64,000 bases of DNA from Pseudomonas promysalinigenes (GTDB taxonomy: Bacteria; Pseudomonadota; Gammaproteobacteria; Pseudomonadales; Pseudomonadaceae). Where the stretch lies: contig NZ_CP077094.1 in assembly GCF_014269025.2 (NCBI RefSeq), forward strand, positions 868,001 to 932,000, given 5' to 3'. How positions within the stretch are numbered: position 1 is the stretch's first letter; every line of letters begins with the position of its first letter. This document shows, in pieces, positions 27,144 to 37,251 of the stretch. A model generated the notes under the pieces. The model had not been told where the DNA came from and searched no databases. It worked only from the letters and a program-made list of their open reading frames with translations. A program made the translations under genes and the position numbers.

Positions 27144-28238
27144 ATGACGCCCCTAGAACGATATCAAGCAGATCTGAAACGTCCCGACTTCTTCCATGAC
27201 GCGGCGCAGGAAACTGCGGTGCGTCACCTGCAGCGCCTGTACGACGACCTGGTGCACGCGCAGAACAACAAGCCGGGCATGTTCGGCAAGCTGTTCGGCA
27301 AGAAAGAGCAGACGCCGGTCAAAGGCCTGTATTTCTGGGGTGGGGTAGGGCGCGGCAAGACTTACCTGGTCGACACTTTCTACGAAGCGCTGCCGTTCAA
27401 GCAGAAGATGCGCACGCACTTCCACCGCTTCATGAAGCGTGTCCACGAGGAAATGAAAACCCTCAAGGGCGAAAAGAACCCGCTGACCATCATTGCCAAG
27501 CGTTTCAGCGAAGAAGCCAAGGTCATCTGTTTCGATGAGTTCTTCGTCTCGGACATCACCGATGCCATGATCCTTGGCACCTTGATGGAAGAGCTGTTCA
27601 AGAACGGCGTCTCGTTGGTGGCGACCTCGAACATCGTCCCTGACGGCCTTTACAAGGATGGCCTGCAGCGCGCGCGCTTCCTGCCGGCCATCGCCATGAT
27701 CAAGCAGTACACCGACGTAGTGAACGTCGACAGCGGCGTCGACTATCGCCTGCGTCACCTGGAGCAAGCCGAGCTGTTCCACTACCCGCTCAATGATGCG
27801 GCGCACCAGAGCATGCGTGCCAGCTTCAAGGCATTGACGCCTGAATGTGCTCAGGCTGTCGAAAACGACGTGCTGATGATCGAGAACCGCCCGATCCAGG
27901 CCCTGCGCACCTGCGACGACGTCGCCTGGTTCGACTTTCGCGCCCTGTGCGATGGGCCGCGTAGCCAGAACGACTACATCGAGTTGGGCAAGATCTTCCA
28001 TGCCGTATTGCTGAGCAACGTGGAGCAGATGGGCGTCACCACCGACGACATCGCTCGGCGCTTCATCAATATGGTGGATGAGTTCTACGACCGTAACGTC
28101 AAGCTGATCATTTCAGCCGAGGTAGAACTCAAAGACCTTTACACCGGTGGGCGGCTGAGCTTCGAGTTCCAGCGGACCCTGAGCCGTTTGTTGGAGATGC
28201 AGTCGCACGAGTTTCTATCGCGCGCGCACAAGCCTTGA
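27144..28238 (+). CDS. zapE: Cell division ATPase ZapE (AFG1 family)
   Basis: A 364-residue AFG1-type P-loop ATPase. Walker A is GGVGRGKT (66-73) and Walker B is VICFDEFFVSD (about 128-138); DVAWFDFRALCDGPRS and the C-terminal SFEFQRTLSRLLEMQS are family signatures. ZapE is a cytoplasmic ATPase that associates with the Z-ring late in division in E. coli and is needed under stress conditions. The start is the ATG at 27144 (MTPLERYQADLKRPDF); only weak ribosome-site sequence precedes it. It is monocistronic, followed by a GC-rich hairpin. Confidence 0.94.
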   Translation: MTPLERYQADLKRPDFFHDAAQETAVRHLQRLYDDLVHAQNNKPGMFGKLFGKKEQTPVKGLYFWGGVGRGKTYLVDTFYEALPFKQKMRTHFHRFMKRVHEEMKTLKGEKNPLTIIAKRFSEEAKVICFDEFFVSDITDAMILGTLMEELFKNGVSLVATSNIVPDGLYKDGLQRARFLPAIAMIKQYTDVVNVDSGVDYRLRHLEQAELFHYPLNDAAHQSMRASFKALTPECAQAVENDVLMIENRPIQALRTCDDVAWFDFRALCDGPRSQNDYIELGKIFHAVLLSNVEQMGVTTDDIARRFINMVDEFYDRNVKLIISAEVELKDLYTGGRLSFEFQRTLSRLLEMQSHEFLSRAHKP

Positions 28239-28244
28239 TGTTGA

Positions 28245-28263
28245 GGGGCCGCCTTGCGGCCCC
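28245..28263. terminator. GC-rich hairpin between convergent zapE and the GlxA-type regulator
   Basis: GGGGCCGC and GCGGCCCC pair around CTT, six bases after the zapE stop and nine before the end of the facing gene. There is no T run on either side, so termination would be weak. Confidence 0.5.
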
Positions 28264-28271
28264 CATTGCCC

Positions 28272-29270
28272 TCAGGCCTCTTGCATGAATTGCTGGCGAT
28301 ACTGGTTCGGCGACAATTCGGTATGTTGGCGAAACAGCCGGGCAAAGAAACTGGCATCGTCGTAGCCGACCTCGTAACTGATGGTCTTGATGCTCTTGCG
28401 CGTGCTCGACAGCAAGCCTTTGGCCGTCTCGATGCGCAGCCGTTGCAGGTAGTGCAACGGCTTGTCGCCGGTCGCGCCCTGGAAGCGCCGCATGAAGTTG
28501 CGGATGCTCATGCCGTGGTTGCGGGCAACGTCCTCGAAGCGGAACTTGTCGGCGAAATGCTCCTCCAGCCAGTGCTGGATCTGCAGAATGATCAGGTCCT
28601 GGTGCAGTTTCTGGCCACCGAACCCCATGCGCCCTGGGGTGTAGTTGCGCTGCACCTCGTACAGGATGTCGCGCGCCACGGCACGCGCCACATTGGCGCC
28701 GCAGAACCGCTCAATCAGGTAGATGTACAGGTCGCAGGCTGATGTGGTGCCGCCGGCGCAGTACAGGTTGTCGGCGTCGGTCAGGTGCTTGTCCTGGTTC
28801 AGCCGGACCTTCGGGAAGCGCTCGGCGAAGCTGTCGAAGAAGCGCCAGTAGGTCGTGGCCTCCTTGCCATCGAGCAAGCCGGACTCGGCCAGCCAGAACA
28901 CCCCGCTGGCTTCTGCGCACAGCACCGCACCGCGTGCGTGCTGCGCCCGCAGCCAGGGCAGTACCTGGGGGTAGCGCTGCATCAGGTTGTCGAAGTCGTC
29001 CCAGAACGCTGGCAGGATGATCACGTCGGCATCATCGAGCCCTCCGTCGACCGGCAACTGCACGTTGCTGAAGCTGTCTACCGGCTGGCCGTCAGGGCTC
29101 ACCAGGCAGATGTCGAACATCGGTTGCAAGCCCAGGCCCAGCTGCTTGCTGTAGCGCAAACTGGCGAGATGGAAGAAATCCTTGGCCTGCATCAGGGTCG
29201 AAGCGAACACCTTGTCGATGGCCAGGATGCTGACGCGCCGCAACGACGCGCAGGGTTGGGTAAGCATCAT
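28272..29270 (-). CDS. GlxA-type AraC-family transcriptional regulator
   Basis: A 332-residue regulator combining an N-terminal DJ-1/PfpI-like (class I glutamine amidotransferase-like) domain (about 12-190, with AVLCAEASGVFWLAESGLLD) and a C-terminal AraC/XylS double helix-turn-helix (about 225-325, ending SYEVGYDDASFFARLFRQHT). Members of this subgroup regulate catabolism of amines and amino acids such as arginine and carnitine; the effector here is not known. The start at 29270 is followed at once by a second ATG. Neighbours do not suggest a target. The aldo/keto reductase lies upstream in the same direction but with a 157-base gap. Confidence 0.88.
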   Translation of the reverse strand: MMLTQPCASLRRVSILAIDKVFASTLMQAKDFFHLASLRYSKQLGLGLQPMFDICLVSPDGQPVDSFSNVQLPVDGGLDDADVIILPAFWDDFDNLMQRYPQVLPWLRAQHARGAVLCAEASGVFWLAESGLLDGKEATTYWRFFDSFAERFPKVRLNQDKHLTDADNLYCAGGTTSACDLYIYLIERFCGANVARAVARDILYEVQRNYTPGRMGFGGQKLHQDLIILQIQHWLEEHFADKFRFEDVARNHGMSIRNFMRRFQGATGDKPLHYLQRLRIETAKGLLSSTRKSIKTISYEVGYDDASFFARLFRQHTELSPNQYRQQFMQEA

Positions 29271-29427
29271 TGTCGTTGTTCTTATAGGGTAGAGTGGTCA
29301 ATCACCGGCTGGATCGTCTTATTTTTTGGCGATTGTGTCTACCCCGCACATTCGTACGGTTTGGTTCGCGGTTGAACCTGCTTTAGAGCCAAGGTCCGAC
29401 CGCGAAGCAAGCAGCAGGGGCTGCTGT

Positions 29428-30468
29428 TCAAGGCGCCGGGTTCGGTTGCTCCTGGTGAATCGCCTCAATTGCCGCCAGCAGCTCGTCGCTCAGGGTCAGC
29501 TTGAGGCTGTCCAGGTTGCTCTGCAATTGCACCAGATCAGTAGCGCCGATGATGTTACTGGTCACGAACGGCTGACCAGTCACGAATGCCAAGGCCATCT
29601 GGGCAGGGTCCAGGCCATGTGCCTGGGCCAGCTGTACATACCGGCTGCAAGCCGCCACGGTTTGCGGGTTGGAATAGCGGGCAAAACGGCTGAACAGGGA
29701 CAGGCGAGCTTTTTCTGGCCGGGCGCCGTGCTCGTATTTGCCCGAGAGCATGCCAAAGGCCAGCGGCGAGTAGGCCAACAGCCCACATTGCTCACGGATG
29801 GCTACCTCGGCCAGGCCCACCTCGAAGCTGCGGTTGAGCAGGTTGTAAGGGTTCTGGATGGAGACTGCGCGCGGCCAGCCGCGGGTATCGGCCAGGTGCA
29901 GGAACTTCATGGTGCCCCAGGGTGTTTCGTTGGACAGGCCGATGTGGCGGATCTTGCCCGCACGCACCTGCTCGTCGAGTACTTCGAGGGTTTCCTCCAG
30001 CGGCGTGAACAGGTCGCTGGCCAGGTGCTGGTAGCCAAGCTTGCCGAAGAAGTTGGTGCTGCGCTCAGGCCAGTGCAGTTGATAGAGATCGATGCGGTCG
30101 GTTTGTAGGCGCTTGAGGCTCTCGTCCAGCGCGGCGACGATGTGCTGACGGTTGTGCTTGAGCTGGCCGTCACGAATGTGGCTGATGCCATTGCCAGGGC
30201 CGGCGACCTTGCTGGCCAACACCCAGTCGTCGCGGTCGCCGTTGGCACGGAACCAGTTGCCGATGATGCGCTCGGTGGCGGCGTAGGTTTCCGGCCGCGG
30301 TGGCACTGGGTACATTTCGGCGGTGTCGATGAAGTTGATGCCACTGGCCTTGGCCAGGGCGATCTGCTCGAAAGCCTCGTCCTGGGTGTTCTGCTCGCCC
30401 CAAGTCATGGTCCCCAGGCACAGGGCGCTGACGTCGAGGTCGGTACGGCCAAGCTTACGGTATTGCAT
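29428..30468 (-). CDS. tas: NADP(H)-dependent aldo/keto reductase, Tas type
   Basis: A 346-residue aldo/keto reductase very similar along its length to E. coli Tas (MQYRKLGRTDLDVSALCLGT at the start; AEMYPVPPRPETYAATERII-like segment). The AKR tetrad is seen: Asp and Tyr in DTAEMYP, Lys in LASKVAGP, and His in YQLHWPE. It reduces aldehydes or ketones with NADPH; Tas was named for complementing tyrosine auxotrophy, but its true substrate is not settled. The ATG at 30468 is chosen for its AAGGAG nine bases upstream and because similarity begins there. Its promoter region is shared with the divergent rplM operon. Confidence 0.9.
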   Translation of the reverse strand: MQYRKLGRTDLDVSALCLGTMTWGEQNTQDEAFEQIALAKASGINFIDTAEMYPVPPRPETYAATERIIGNWFRANGDRDDWVLASKVAGPGNGISHIRDGQLKHNRQHIVAALDESLKRLQTDRIDLYQLHWPERSTNFFGKLGYQHLASDLFTPLEETLEVLDEQVRAGKIRHIGLSNETPWGTMKFLHLADTRGWPRAVSIQNPYNLLNRSFEVGLAEVAIREQCGLLAYSPLAFGMLSGKYEHGARPEKARLSLFSRFARYSNPQTVAACSRYVQLAQAHGLDPAQMALAFVTGQPFVTSNIIGATDLVQLQSNLDSLKLTLSDELLAAIEAIHQEQPNPAP

Positions 30469-30653
30469 CGCAAAGGCACTCCTTGACAAAAGAAGCCATC
30501 AAAGCAGGTTGAAATTTTTCGCGCAATCTGGATAATTCGGTCCCTCTCCGTGTGGCGGAAGTGATGCACCACCATGCAGGAAGAACCCCGTCGAACATTG
30601 GCGTGCCCGACCCGAGCCCCCAAAAGCGTCAGCGTTCGGCTGCGCGTTTGCCC

Positions 30654-30682
30654 TTGGCAAGCTGTGCACTATCCAGTAAGAT
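30654..30682 (+). promoter_or_regulatory. Sigma-70 promoter of rplM-rpsI
   Basis: TTGGCA (30654-30659) and TAAGAT (30677-30682) are separated by 17 bases. Transcription would start near 30690, 36 bases before rplM. Confidence 0.55.
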
Positions 30683-30725
30683 TCGCCGTCTATTTTTCGC
30701 TGGGCGGCCTCTGAGGCTTTAGAGA

Positions 30726-31154
30726 ATGAAAACTTTTACTGCTAAACCGGAAACAGTAAAGCGCGAGTGGTTCGTAGTTGACGCCGCTGGCCAGACCCTG
30801 GGTCGTCTGGCTACCGAAATCGCTACCCGTCTGCGTGGCAAGCACAAACCAGAATACACCCCTCACGTTGACACCGGCGACTACATCGTCGTCATCAACG
30901 CTGAACAGGTTCGTGTGACTGGTGCCAAGTCTTCCGACAAAATGTACTACTCCCACTCCGGTTTCCCAGGCGGTATCAAGGAAATCAACTTCGAGAAGTT
31001 GATCGCCAAGGCCCCTGAGCGTGTTATCGAAACCGCGGTCAAAGGCATGCTGCCTAAGAACCCGCTGGGTCGCGACATGTACCGTAAGCTGAAAGTGTAC
31101 GCGGGTGCTGCTCACCCACACACTGCTCAGCAGCCTCAAGAACTGAAGATCTAA
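30726..31154 (+). CDS. rplM: 50S ribosomal protein L13
   Basis: A 142-residue L13 protein, an early-assembling component of the large ribosomal subunit. Typical sequence: [40 protein letters not shown], the [13 protein letters not shown] loop and [20 protein letters not shown] near the end. It ends 14 bases before rpsI, the universal L13-S9 pair. Its codon use is strongly biased, as in other highly expressed genes. Confidence 0.98.
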
Positions 31155-31168
31155 CGGGAAAGTTCATT

Positions 31169-31561
31169 ATGTCGGCGACTCAAAATTACGGCACTGGCCG
31201 TCGCAAGACCGCAACCGCTCGCGTTTTCCTGCGTCCGGGTACTGGTAACATTTCCATCAACAACCGTTCTCTGGACGTGTTCTTCGGTCGCGAAACCGCT
31301 CGCATGGTTGTTCGTCAGCCGCTCGAGCTGACCGAAAGCGTTGAGAAATTCGACATCTACGTCACCGTTTCCGGTGGTGGTGTCAGCGGTCAGGCCGGTG
31401 CGATCCGTCACGGTATCACCCGCGCTCTGATGGAATACGACGAAACCCTGCGTGGCGCTCTGCGTCGTGCTGGCTACGTCACCCGCGACGCTCGTGAAGT
31501 CGAGCGTAAGAAAGTGGGTCTGCGTAAAGCGCGTAAGCGTCCTCAGTACTCCAAGCGTTAA
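31169..31561 (+). CDS. rpsI: 30S ribosomal protein S9
   Basis: A 130-residue S9 protein with the conserved N-terminal [17 protein letters not shown] and the basic C-terminal tail ending [12 protein letters not shown], whose last residues reach the ribosomal P site tRNA. The start follows GGGAAAG, 14 bases after rplM. A strong terminator lies just downstream, so rplM-rpsI is a two-gene operon. Confidence 0.98.
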   Translation: MSATQNYGTGRRKTATARVFLRPGTGNISINNRSLDVFFGRETARMVVRQPLELTESVEKFDIYVTVSGGGVSGQAGAIRHGITRALMEYDETLRGALRRAGYVTRDAREVERKKVGLRKARKRPQYSKR

Positions 31562-31578
31562 TCTCGCTTCGGCAGTCG

Positions 31579-31614
31579 AAAAAAGCCCGGTTCCTTGGAA
31601 CCGGGCTTTTTTTT
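31579..31614 (+). terminator. Terminator of rplM-rpsI
   Basis: A-run, GCCCGGTTCC and GGAACCGGGC form a 9-10 bp stem with a tiny loop, followed by eight T. Confidence 0.95.
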
Positions 31615-31824
31615 GTCCTTGAACTAACCTGTCAGCATGTCGGTGACCGCTTGTCGCATAGACGCAGATCAAGCAAAGCGCGGGTTATAGGCCCCAGCAG
31701 GGCTAATCACCTTGTCACTGTGTGGTTTTGTTTCTTACCATGGCGGCCAATTTTTAGCGCCACAGACACAACCTAAGTACAGGTCAGATTCAACTGGCCA
31801 AGCAAGCTGATGGGAGAGGACTGA

Positions 31825-32418
31825 ATGAGCAATGACGGCGTCAACGCAGGCCGGCGCCGCTTCCTCGTAGCCGCGACATCCGTGGTCGGGGCAGCGGGGG
31901 CAGTGGGGGCTGCGGTACCGTTCGTGGGGTCATGGTTTCCCAGTGCCAAGGCAAAGGCTGCCGGCGCACCGGTGAAGGTCAATATCGCCAAGGTTGAGCC
32001 AGGGCAGCAGATGGTTGCCGAGTGGCGTGGCCAGCCGGTGTTCATTGTACGGCGAACGCCAGAGATCCTTGGCAACCTGAAAAAGATCGAAGGTGACCTG
32101 TCCGACCCTGAATCCAAGAACTCGGTGCAGCCGACCTATGTCGACCCCGAAGTACGCTCTATCAAGCCGGAAATTCTCATTCTCGTCGGCCTTTGCACTC
32201 ACCTGGGTTGCTCCCCGACCTTCCGCCCAGAAGTGGCGCCCGCAGACCTCGGCCCCAAGTGGGTTGGCGGCTATTTCTGCCCCTGCCACGGCTCCCACTA
32301 CGACCTGGCGGGCCGTGTCTACAAATCGCAGCCTGCACCTTTGAACCTGCCAGTGCCGCCGCATTCCTATGAGTCCGACGACATAGTCGTCATCGGCGTC
32401 GACCAGGAGAAAGCATGA
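31825..32418 (+). CDS. petA: Ubiquinol-cytochrome c reductase Rieske iron-sulfur subunit
   Basis: The Rieske subunit of the cytochrome bc1 complex, 197 residues. It has a twin-arginine signal (RRRFLVAATSVVGAAG, about 10-25) that serves as an uncleaved membrane anchor and a C-terminal 2Fe-2S domain with CTHLGC and CPCHGSH. It passes electrons from ubiquinol to cytochrome c1 on the periplasmic side. GGGAGAGGAC precedes the ATG. It overlaps petB by four bases. The 263-base upstream gap, after the ribosomal protein terminator, must hold the pet promoter; no clear -35/-10 pair was seen. Confidence 0.97.
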   Translation: MSNDGVNAGRRRFLVAATSVVGAAGAVGAAVPFVGSWFPSAKAKAAGAPVKVNIAKVEPGQQMVAEWRGQPVFIVRRTPEILGNLKKIEGDLSDPESKNSVQPTYVDPEVRSIKPEILILVGLCTHLGCSPTFRPEVAPADLGPKWVGGYFCPCHGSHYDLAGRVYKSQPAPLNLPVPPHSYESDDIVVIGVDQEKA

Positions 32419-33629
32419 TGAGCAAATTCATGGACTGGATTGACGCTCGCTTCCCCGCCACCAAGATGTGGGAAGACCACCTGAGCAAGTATTACGCGCC
32501 CAAGAACTTCAACTTCTTGTACTTCTTCGGCTCCCTGGCCCTACTGGTGCTGGTCAACCAGATCGTTACGGGCGTTTGGCTGACCATGAGTTTCACGCCC
32601 TCGGCCGAAGAGGCCTTCGCCTCGGTCGAGTACATCATGCGTGATGTCGAATACGGCTGGATTTTACGCTACATGCACTCCACCGGTGCTTCGGCGTTCT
32701 TCATCGTGGTGTACCTGCACATGTTCCGCGGCCTGCTCTACGGCTCTTATCAGAAGCCCCGTGAGCTGGTTTGGCTGTTCGGTATGCTGATCTACCTGGC
32801 ACTGATGGCCGAAGCCTTCATGGGCTACCTACTGCCTTGGGGCCAGATGTCGTACTGGGGCGCGCAAGTGATCATTTCATTGTTCGGTGCCATCCCGGTG
32901 ATCGGTGGTGACCTGACGCAATGGATCCGCGGCGATTATCTGATCTCTGGGATCACTCTGAACCGCTTCTTCGCGCTGCATGTGGTGGCGTTGCCAATCG
33001 TCATCCTCGGCCTGGTCGTACTGCACATCCTGGCGCTCCACGAGGTGGGCTCGAACAACCCTGATGGGGTGGATATCAAAAAGAAAAAGGATGAGAACGG
33101 CATCCCGCTCGATGGCATTCCTTTCCACCCTTACTACACCGTCAAGGATATCGTCGGGGTGGTGGTGTTCTTGTTCGTGTTCTGCGCCGTGGTGTTCTTC
33201 TTCCCGGAAATGGGTGGGTACTTCCTGGAAAAACCGAACTTCGAGCAAGCAAACGCGTTCAAGACCCCGGAGCATATTGCGCCCGTGTGGTACTTCACTC
33301 CGTTCTACGCAATCCTGCGAGCGGTGCCTGACAAGCTGATGGGTGTAATCGCAATGGGTGCCGCGATCGCCGTGCTGTTCGTGCTGCCCTGGCTCGACCG
33401 CAGCCCGGTGCGTTCAATGCGCTACAAAGGTTGGATCAGCAAGGTCTTCCTGCTGGTGTTCTGCGTTTCCTTCGTCATCCTCGGCATTCTCGGCGTCCAG
33501 GCGCCTACCCCTGGACGCACCTTACTGTCGCAGGTGTGTACGGTGCTGTACTTCGCCTACTTCCTGTTGATGCCGTTCTACACAAGGCTTGAGAAGACCA
33601 AACCGGTTCCGGAAAGGGTGACTGGCTGA
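32415..33629 (+). CDS. petB: Ubiquinol-cytochrome c reductase cytochrome b subunit
   Basis: Cytochrome b of the bc1 complex, 404 residues, with eight or nine hydrophobic segments. The haem-binding histidines lie in the second helix (LRYMHSTGASAFFIVVYLHM) and the fourth (FFALHVVALPIVILGLVVLH). The quinol-oxidation motif PEW appears in altered surroundings as PEHIAPVWYFTPFYAILRA-type sequence, the common variant region of this family. The start ATG at 32415 overlaps the petA stop, and the gene ends by overlapping the petC start by one base. A full-length unsplit cytochrome b is seen, unlike the b6/subunit IV arrangement. Confidence 0.97.
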   Translation: MMSKFMDWIDARFPATKMWEDHLSKYYAPKNFNFLYFFGSLALLVLVNQIVTGVWLTMSFTPSAEEAFASVEYIMRDVEYGWILRYMHSTGASAFFIVVYLHMFRGLLYGSYQKPRELVWLFGMLIYLALMAEAFMGYLLPWGQMSYWGAQVIISLFGAIPVIGGDLTQWIRGDYLISGITLNRFFALHVVALPIVILGLVVLHILALHEVGSNNPDGVDIKKKKDENGIPLDGIPFHPYYTVKDIVGVVVFLFVFCAVVFFFPEMGGYFLEKPNFEQANAFKTPEHIAPVWYFTPFYAILRAVPDKLMGVIAMGAAIAVLFVLPWLDRSPVRSMRYKGWISKVFLLVFCVSFVILGILGVQAPTPGRTLLSQVCTVLYFAYFLLMPFYTRLEKTKPVPERVTG

Positions 33630-34408
33630 TGAAAAAGTTGATTGCAGTACTGTTGCTGGCAGTGATGCCTGCCTTTTCCTTCGCTGCAGAGACCGGCCTT
33701 GAGCTGGACAAGGTCGACATCGACCTGGCCGACAAGGCAGCCATGCAAGACGGTGCTCGGACCTTCGCCAACTATTGCATGGGCTGCCACAGCGCCAAGT
33801 TCCAGCGTTACGAGCGAGTGGCCGATGACTTGGGCATTCCCCATGAACTGATGCTCGAAAAGCTGGTGTTCACGGGGGCCAAAATCGGTGACCACATGCA
33901 GATCGGGATGCAGCCCAACGATGCCAAGACCTGGTTCGGTGCTGCCCCGCCTGATTTGACATTGGTCGCGCGGGTACGCGGTACTGACTGGCTGTACACC
34001 TACCTTCGCAGCTTCTATGAAGATCCATCGCGTCCATATGGCGTAAACAACAAGGTATTCCCGAACGTGGGCATGCCTAATGTATTGGTTGGCCTGCAGG
34101 GTAATCAGGTAGTTGGCTGCAAGCAGGTGCAGATGGTGGCCGATGGCAAGAAGCAATATGACCCATTGACCGGCAGCCCATTGACCCACGAAGCCTGTGA
34201 CCAGCTGACCATTACGCCGAATTCCGGTACCCTGAGCACCGAGCAGTTCGACGAGAAGGTCAAGAACCTGGTGACCTTCCTGGCCTATTCGGCCAACCCG
34301 GTCAAACTGGAAAGCCAGCGCATCGGTACCTATGTGTTGCTGTACCTGGCTTTCTTCTTCGTATTCGCCTATTTGCTCAAGCGCGAATATTGGAAGGACG
34401 TGCATTGA
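33629..34408 (+). CDS. petC: Ubiquinol-cytochrome c reductase cytochrome c1 subunit
   Basis: Cytochrome c1, 259 residues. A cleavable signal peptide (MKKLIAVLLLAVMPAFSFA, about 1-19) exports it; one covalent haem site CMGCH is at about residues 49-53 and the axial methionine is probably in GMPNVLVG. A C-terminal membrane helix (YVLLYLAFFFVFAYLL) anchors it. It accepts electrons from the Rieske protein and hands them to soluble cytochrome c. Its ATG overlaps the petB stop (TGATG). A large hairpin terminator follows. Confidence 0.97.
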   Translation: MKKLIAVLLLAVMPAFSFAAETGLELDKVDIDLADKAAMQDGARTFANYCMGCHSAKFQRYERVADDLGIPHELMLEKLVFTGAKIGDHMQIGMQPNDAKTWFGAAPPDLTLVARVRGTDWLYTYLRSFYEDPSRPYGVNNKVFPNVGMPNVLVGLQGNQVVGCKQVQMVADGKKQYDPLTGSPLTHEACDQLTITPNSGTLSTEQFDEKVKNLVTFLAYSANPVKLESQRIGTYVLLYLAFFFVFAYLLKREYWKDVH

Positions 34409-34432
34409 TCACGCAGTAATTTCTGGTAGTTG

Positions 34433-34486
34433 AACGCGCCCCTCGAGCCCTGGCAATTCTGCCAGGGTTCCAGGGGCGCGTTTTCA
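34433..34486 (+). terminator. Large terminator between petC and sspA
   Basis: ACGCGCCCCT pairs with AGGGGCGCGT, enclosing a second perfect stem CCCTGGCA/TGCCAGGG, and is followed by TTTTCATTT. It separates petABC from sspAB. The nested inner stem could form an alternative structure, so partial read-through is possible. Confidence 0.85.
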
Positions 34487-34525
34487 TTTAGAGTGTTACA
34501 AGCATCCCCTGCGAGGAGGCGCTAC

Positions 34526-35149
34526 ATGGGCGCAACCAACCGGTTAGCCTGCTATTCCGATCCTGCTGACCATTATTCTCATCGCGTGCGTCTGGTGCTC
34601 GCCGAGAAGGGTGTCACCGTGCAGGTCATCGATGTCGACCCTGCGCGGCTGCCGCCCAAGCTGGCAGAAGTGAATCCTTACGGCAGTTTGCCGACCTTGG
34701 TCGATCGTGACCTTGCTCTGTATGAGCCAACCGTGGTGATGGAATACCTCGAGGAGCGTTATCCACATCCGCCATTGATGCCCGTCTACCCGGTAGCGCG
34801 GGGTAATAGCCGGCTGTTGATGCATCGCATACAGCGGGATTGGTGTGCCTTGGCTGATACCATTCTCGACCCGCGTAGCGCTGCGCCAGCCCGCACCGAT
34901 GCGCGCAAGGCGTTGCGCGAAAGCCTGACCGGTGTCTCGCCGTTGTTCGCCGAGTTCGCCTGTTTCATGAGCGAGGAGCAAAGCCTGGTTGACTGTTGTC
35001 TACTGCCCATACTATGGCGTTTGCCGGTGATGGGCATCGAGTTGCCGCGGCAAGCAAAGCCGCTGCTGGATTACATGGAGCGACAATTCGCCCGCGAGCC
35101 TTTCGTGGCGAGCCTGTCTTCCGTTGAACGTGAAATGCGCAAGCTTTAA
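34526..35149 (+). CDS. sspA: Stringent starvation protein A (RNA polymerase-associated)
   Basis: A 207-residue glutathione S-transferase-fold protein: N-terminal thioredoxin-like domain ([20 protein letters not shown], about 7-26) and a C-terminal helical domain. SspA lacks transferase activity, binds RNA polymerase and alters transcription under starvation and stress; the sequence shows the family's [10 protein letters not shown] segment used for that contact. ATG 34526 has GAGGAGG upstream; the open frame extends further back but through the terminator. It sits 10 bases before sspB, the conserved petABC-sspAB order. Confidence 0.95.
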   Translation: MGATNRLACYSDPADHYSHRVRLVLAEKGVTVQVIDVDPARLPPKLAEVNPYGSLPTLVDRDLALYEPTVVMEYLEERYPHPPLMPVYPVARGNSRLLMHRIQRDWCALADTILDPRSAAPARTDARKALRESLTGVSPLFAEFACFMSEEQSLVDCCLLPILWRLPVMGIELPRQAKPLLDYMERQFAREPFVASLSSVEREMRKL

Positions 35150-35159
35150 GGAGCCGTTG

Positions 35160-35591
35160 ATGAACTCCAGTCGCCCCTATCTGGTTAGAGCCCTGTACGA
35201 GTGGATCGTCGACAACGATTGCACCCCTCATATGCTGGTCAATGCCGAGTTTCCGGCTGTCCAAGTGCCGCAGGGCTTCGCCAGTGATGGCCAGATCGTG
35301 CTGAACATCTCGCCCAGTGCAGTGCGTAACCTGCACATGGATAACGACGCCGTGAGCTTCGAAGGGCGTTTCAGTGGCGTATCCCATTCCTTGTTCGTAC
35401 CGGCCGGTGCCATTCTGGGTATCTACGCCCGGGAGAACGGCCAAGGCATGGTATTCGAACTGGAGCCGCCATTGATGGATGACGATGAGCAGGCAGATGA
35501 TAGCGTCGAGCCTGACGACGATGGCCCGCCGGAGGGTGGTGGCCAGCCACCGCGTCCAAGCGGGCGCCCCAGCCTGAAGGTGGTCAAGTAA
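35160..35591 (+). CDS. sspB: ClpXP adaptor protein SspB
   Basis: A 143-residue adaptor that captures ssrA-tagged peptides and delivers them to the ClpXP protease. The folded domain (about 1-105) starts MNSSRPYLVRALYEWIVDND and contains IVLNISPSAVRNLHMDND. The acidic, proline-rich flexible linker (about 106-135) ends in the ClpX-binding motif RPSLKVVK, fully present. AAGGAG lies seven bases before the ATG. It is the second gene of the sspAB operon and is followed directly by a terminator. Confidence 0.96.
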   Translation: MNSSRPYLVRALYEWIVDNDCTPHMLVNAEFPAVQVPQGFASDGQIVLNISPSAVRNLHMDNDAVSFEGRFSGVSHSLFVPAGAILGIYARENGQGMVFELEPPLMDDDEQADDSVEPDDDGPPEGGGQPPRPSGRPSLKVVK

Positions 35592-35592
35592 C

Positions 35593-35624
35593 AAAAAAGG
35601 CGACCCGTGTGGGTCGCCTTTTTT
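35593..35624. terminator. Bidirectional terminator between sspB and the small lipoprotein gene
   Basis: AAAAAAGGCGACCC and GGGTCGCCTTTTTT pair perfectly around GTGT; it serves the plus-strand sspAB transcript and the converging minus-strand gene. Confidence 0.94.
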
Positions 35625-35639
35625 ATCGCTGCGTCGGGT

Positions 35640-35858
35640 TCAAAGGTCGCTGATGGTGCGCACCTGATCGCGGTTGATGCGGGTACGCTTACCGTCAAGC
35701 TGCTTGAATTCGTAGAAGCCAGTGTCTTTCTCGAATTGTGGCGTGTCAACGGCTTGGATCTCACGGCCGTCGTTCAAAGTGATCACGCTTGGGGTCGAGC
35801 AGCCGGCGAGGGTGGCGAGGCTGCCGAGCAGAAGAGCGGGCAGCAGAAGCTTGTTCAT
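35640..35858 (-). CDS. Small YgdI/YgdR-like lipoprotein
   Basis: A 72-residue lipoprotein. The signal ends in the lipobox LAGC with Cys20 as the lipidated residue. The rest matches the YgdI/YgdR (DUF903) family, small SH3-like outer-membrane or periplasmic lipoproteins, with the signature VITLNDGREIQAVDTPQFEK and GFYEFKQLDGK. The function is unknown. AAAGGAAA lies a few bases upstream of the ATG. It is downstream of dolP on the same strand but separated by a hairpin, so it is probably transcribed from its own promoter. Confidence 0.92.
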   Translation of the reverse strand: MNKLLLPALLLGSLATLAGCSTPSVITLNDGREIQAVDTPQFEKDTGFYEFKQLDGKRTRINRDQVRTISDL

Positions 35859-35919
35859 TGCGTATTTCCTTTGGACCTAGGTGTATTCAGGTTGCTGCTG
35901 CGGGCCCGTTGCCGTTGAG

Positions 35920-35963
35920 CCCGCCCCCTGCGTTTGTGCATGCCAAACGCAGGGCGGGGTTTT
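35920..35963. terminator. Long hairpin between dolP and the small lipoprotein gene
   Basis: CCCGCCCCCTGCGTTTG (35920-35936) pairs with CAAACGCAGGGCGGGG (35944-35959) with one bulged C. On the plus strand it is followed by TTTTC; on the minus strand, where dolP would end, there is no T run. It may still end dolP transcription or protect its 3' end. Confidence 0.55.
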
Positions 35964-35997
35964 CTGAGAAAGATTCCGGTTCAAGACGAGCCGATGG

Positions 35998-37175
<1,178 letters not shown>

Positions 37176-37251
37176 TTAAGTGGGGCGGTGGCCTTTGCGA
37201 CGCGCAACAAGGGCCAGCCCGCGAAACGTAGAGCAAGAAAACAAAGTGGGT

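Noticed and set aside
29365..29382. TTCGCGGTTGAACCTGCT resembling a REP element upstream of the GlxA-type gene
   Set aside because: Only the palindrome core is similar and the flanks do not match, so it is too degenerate to call.
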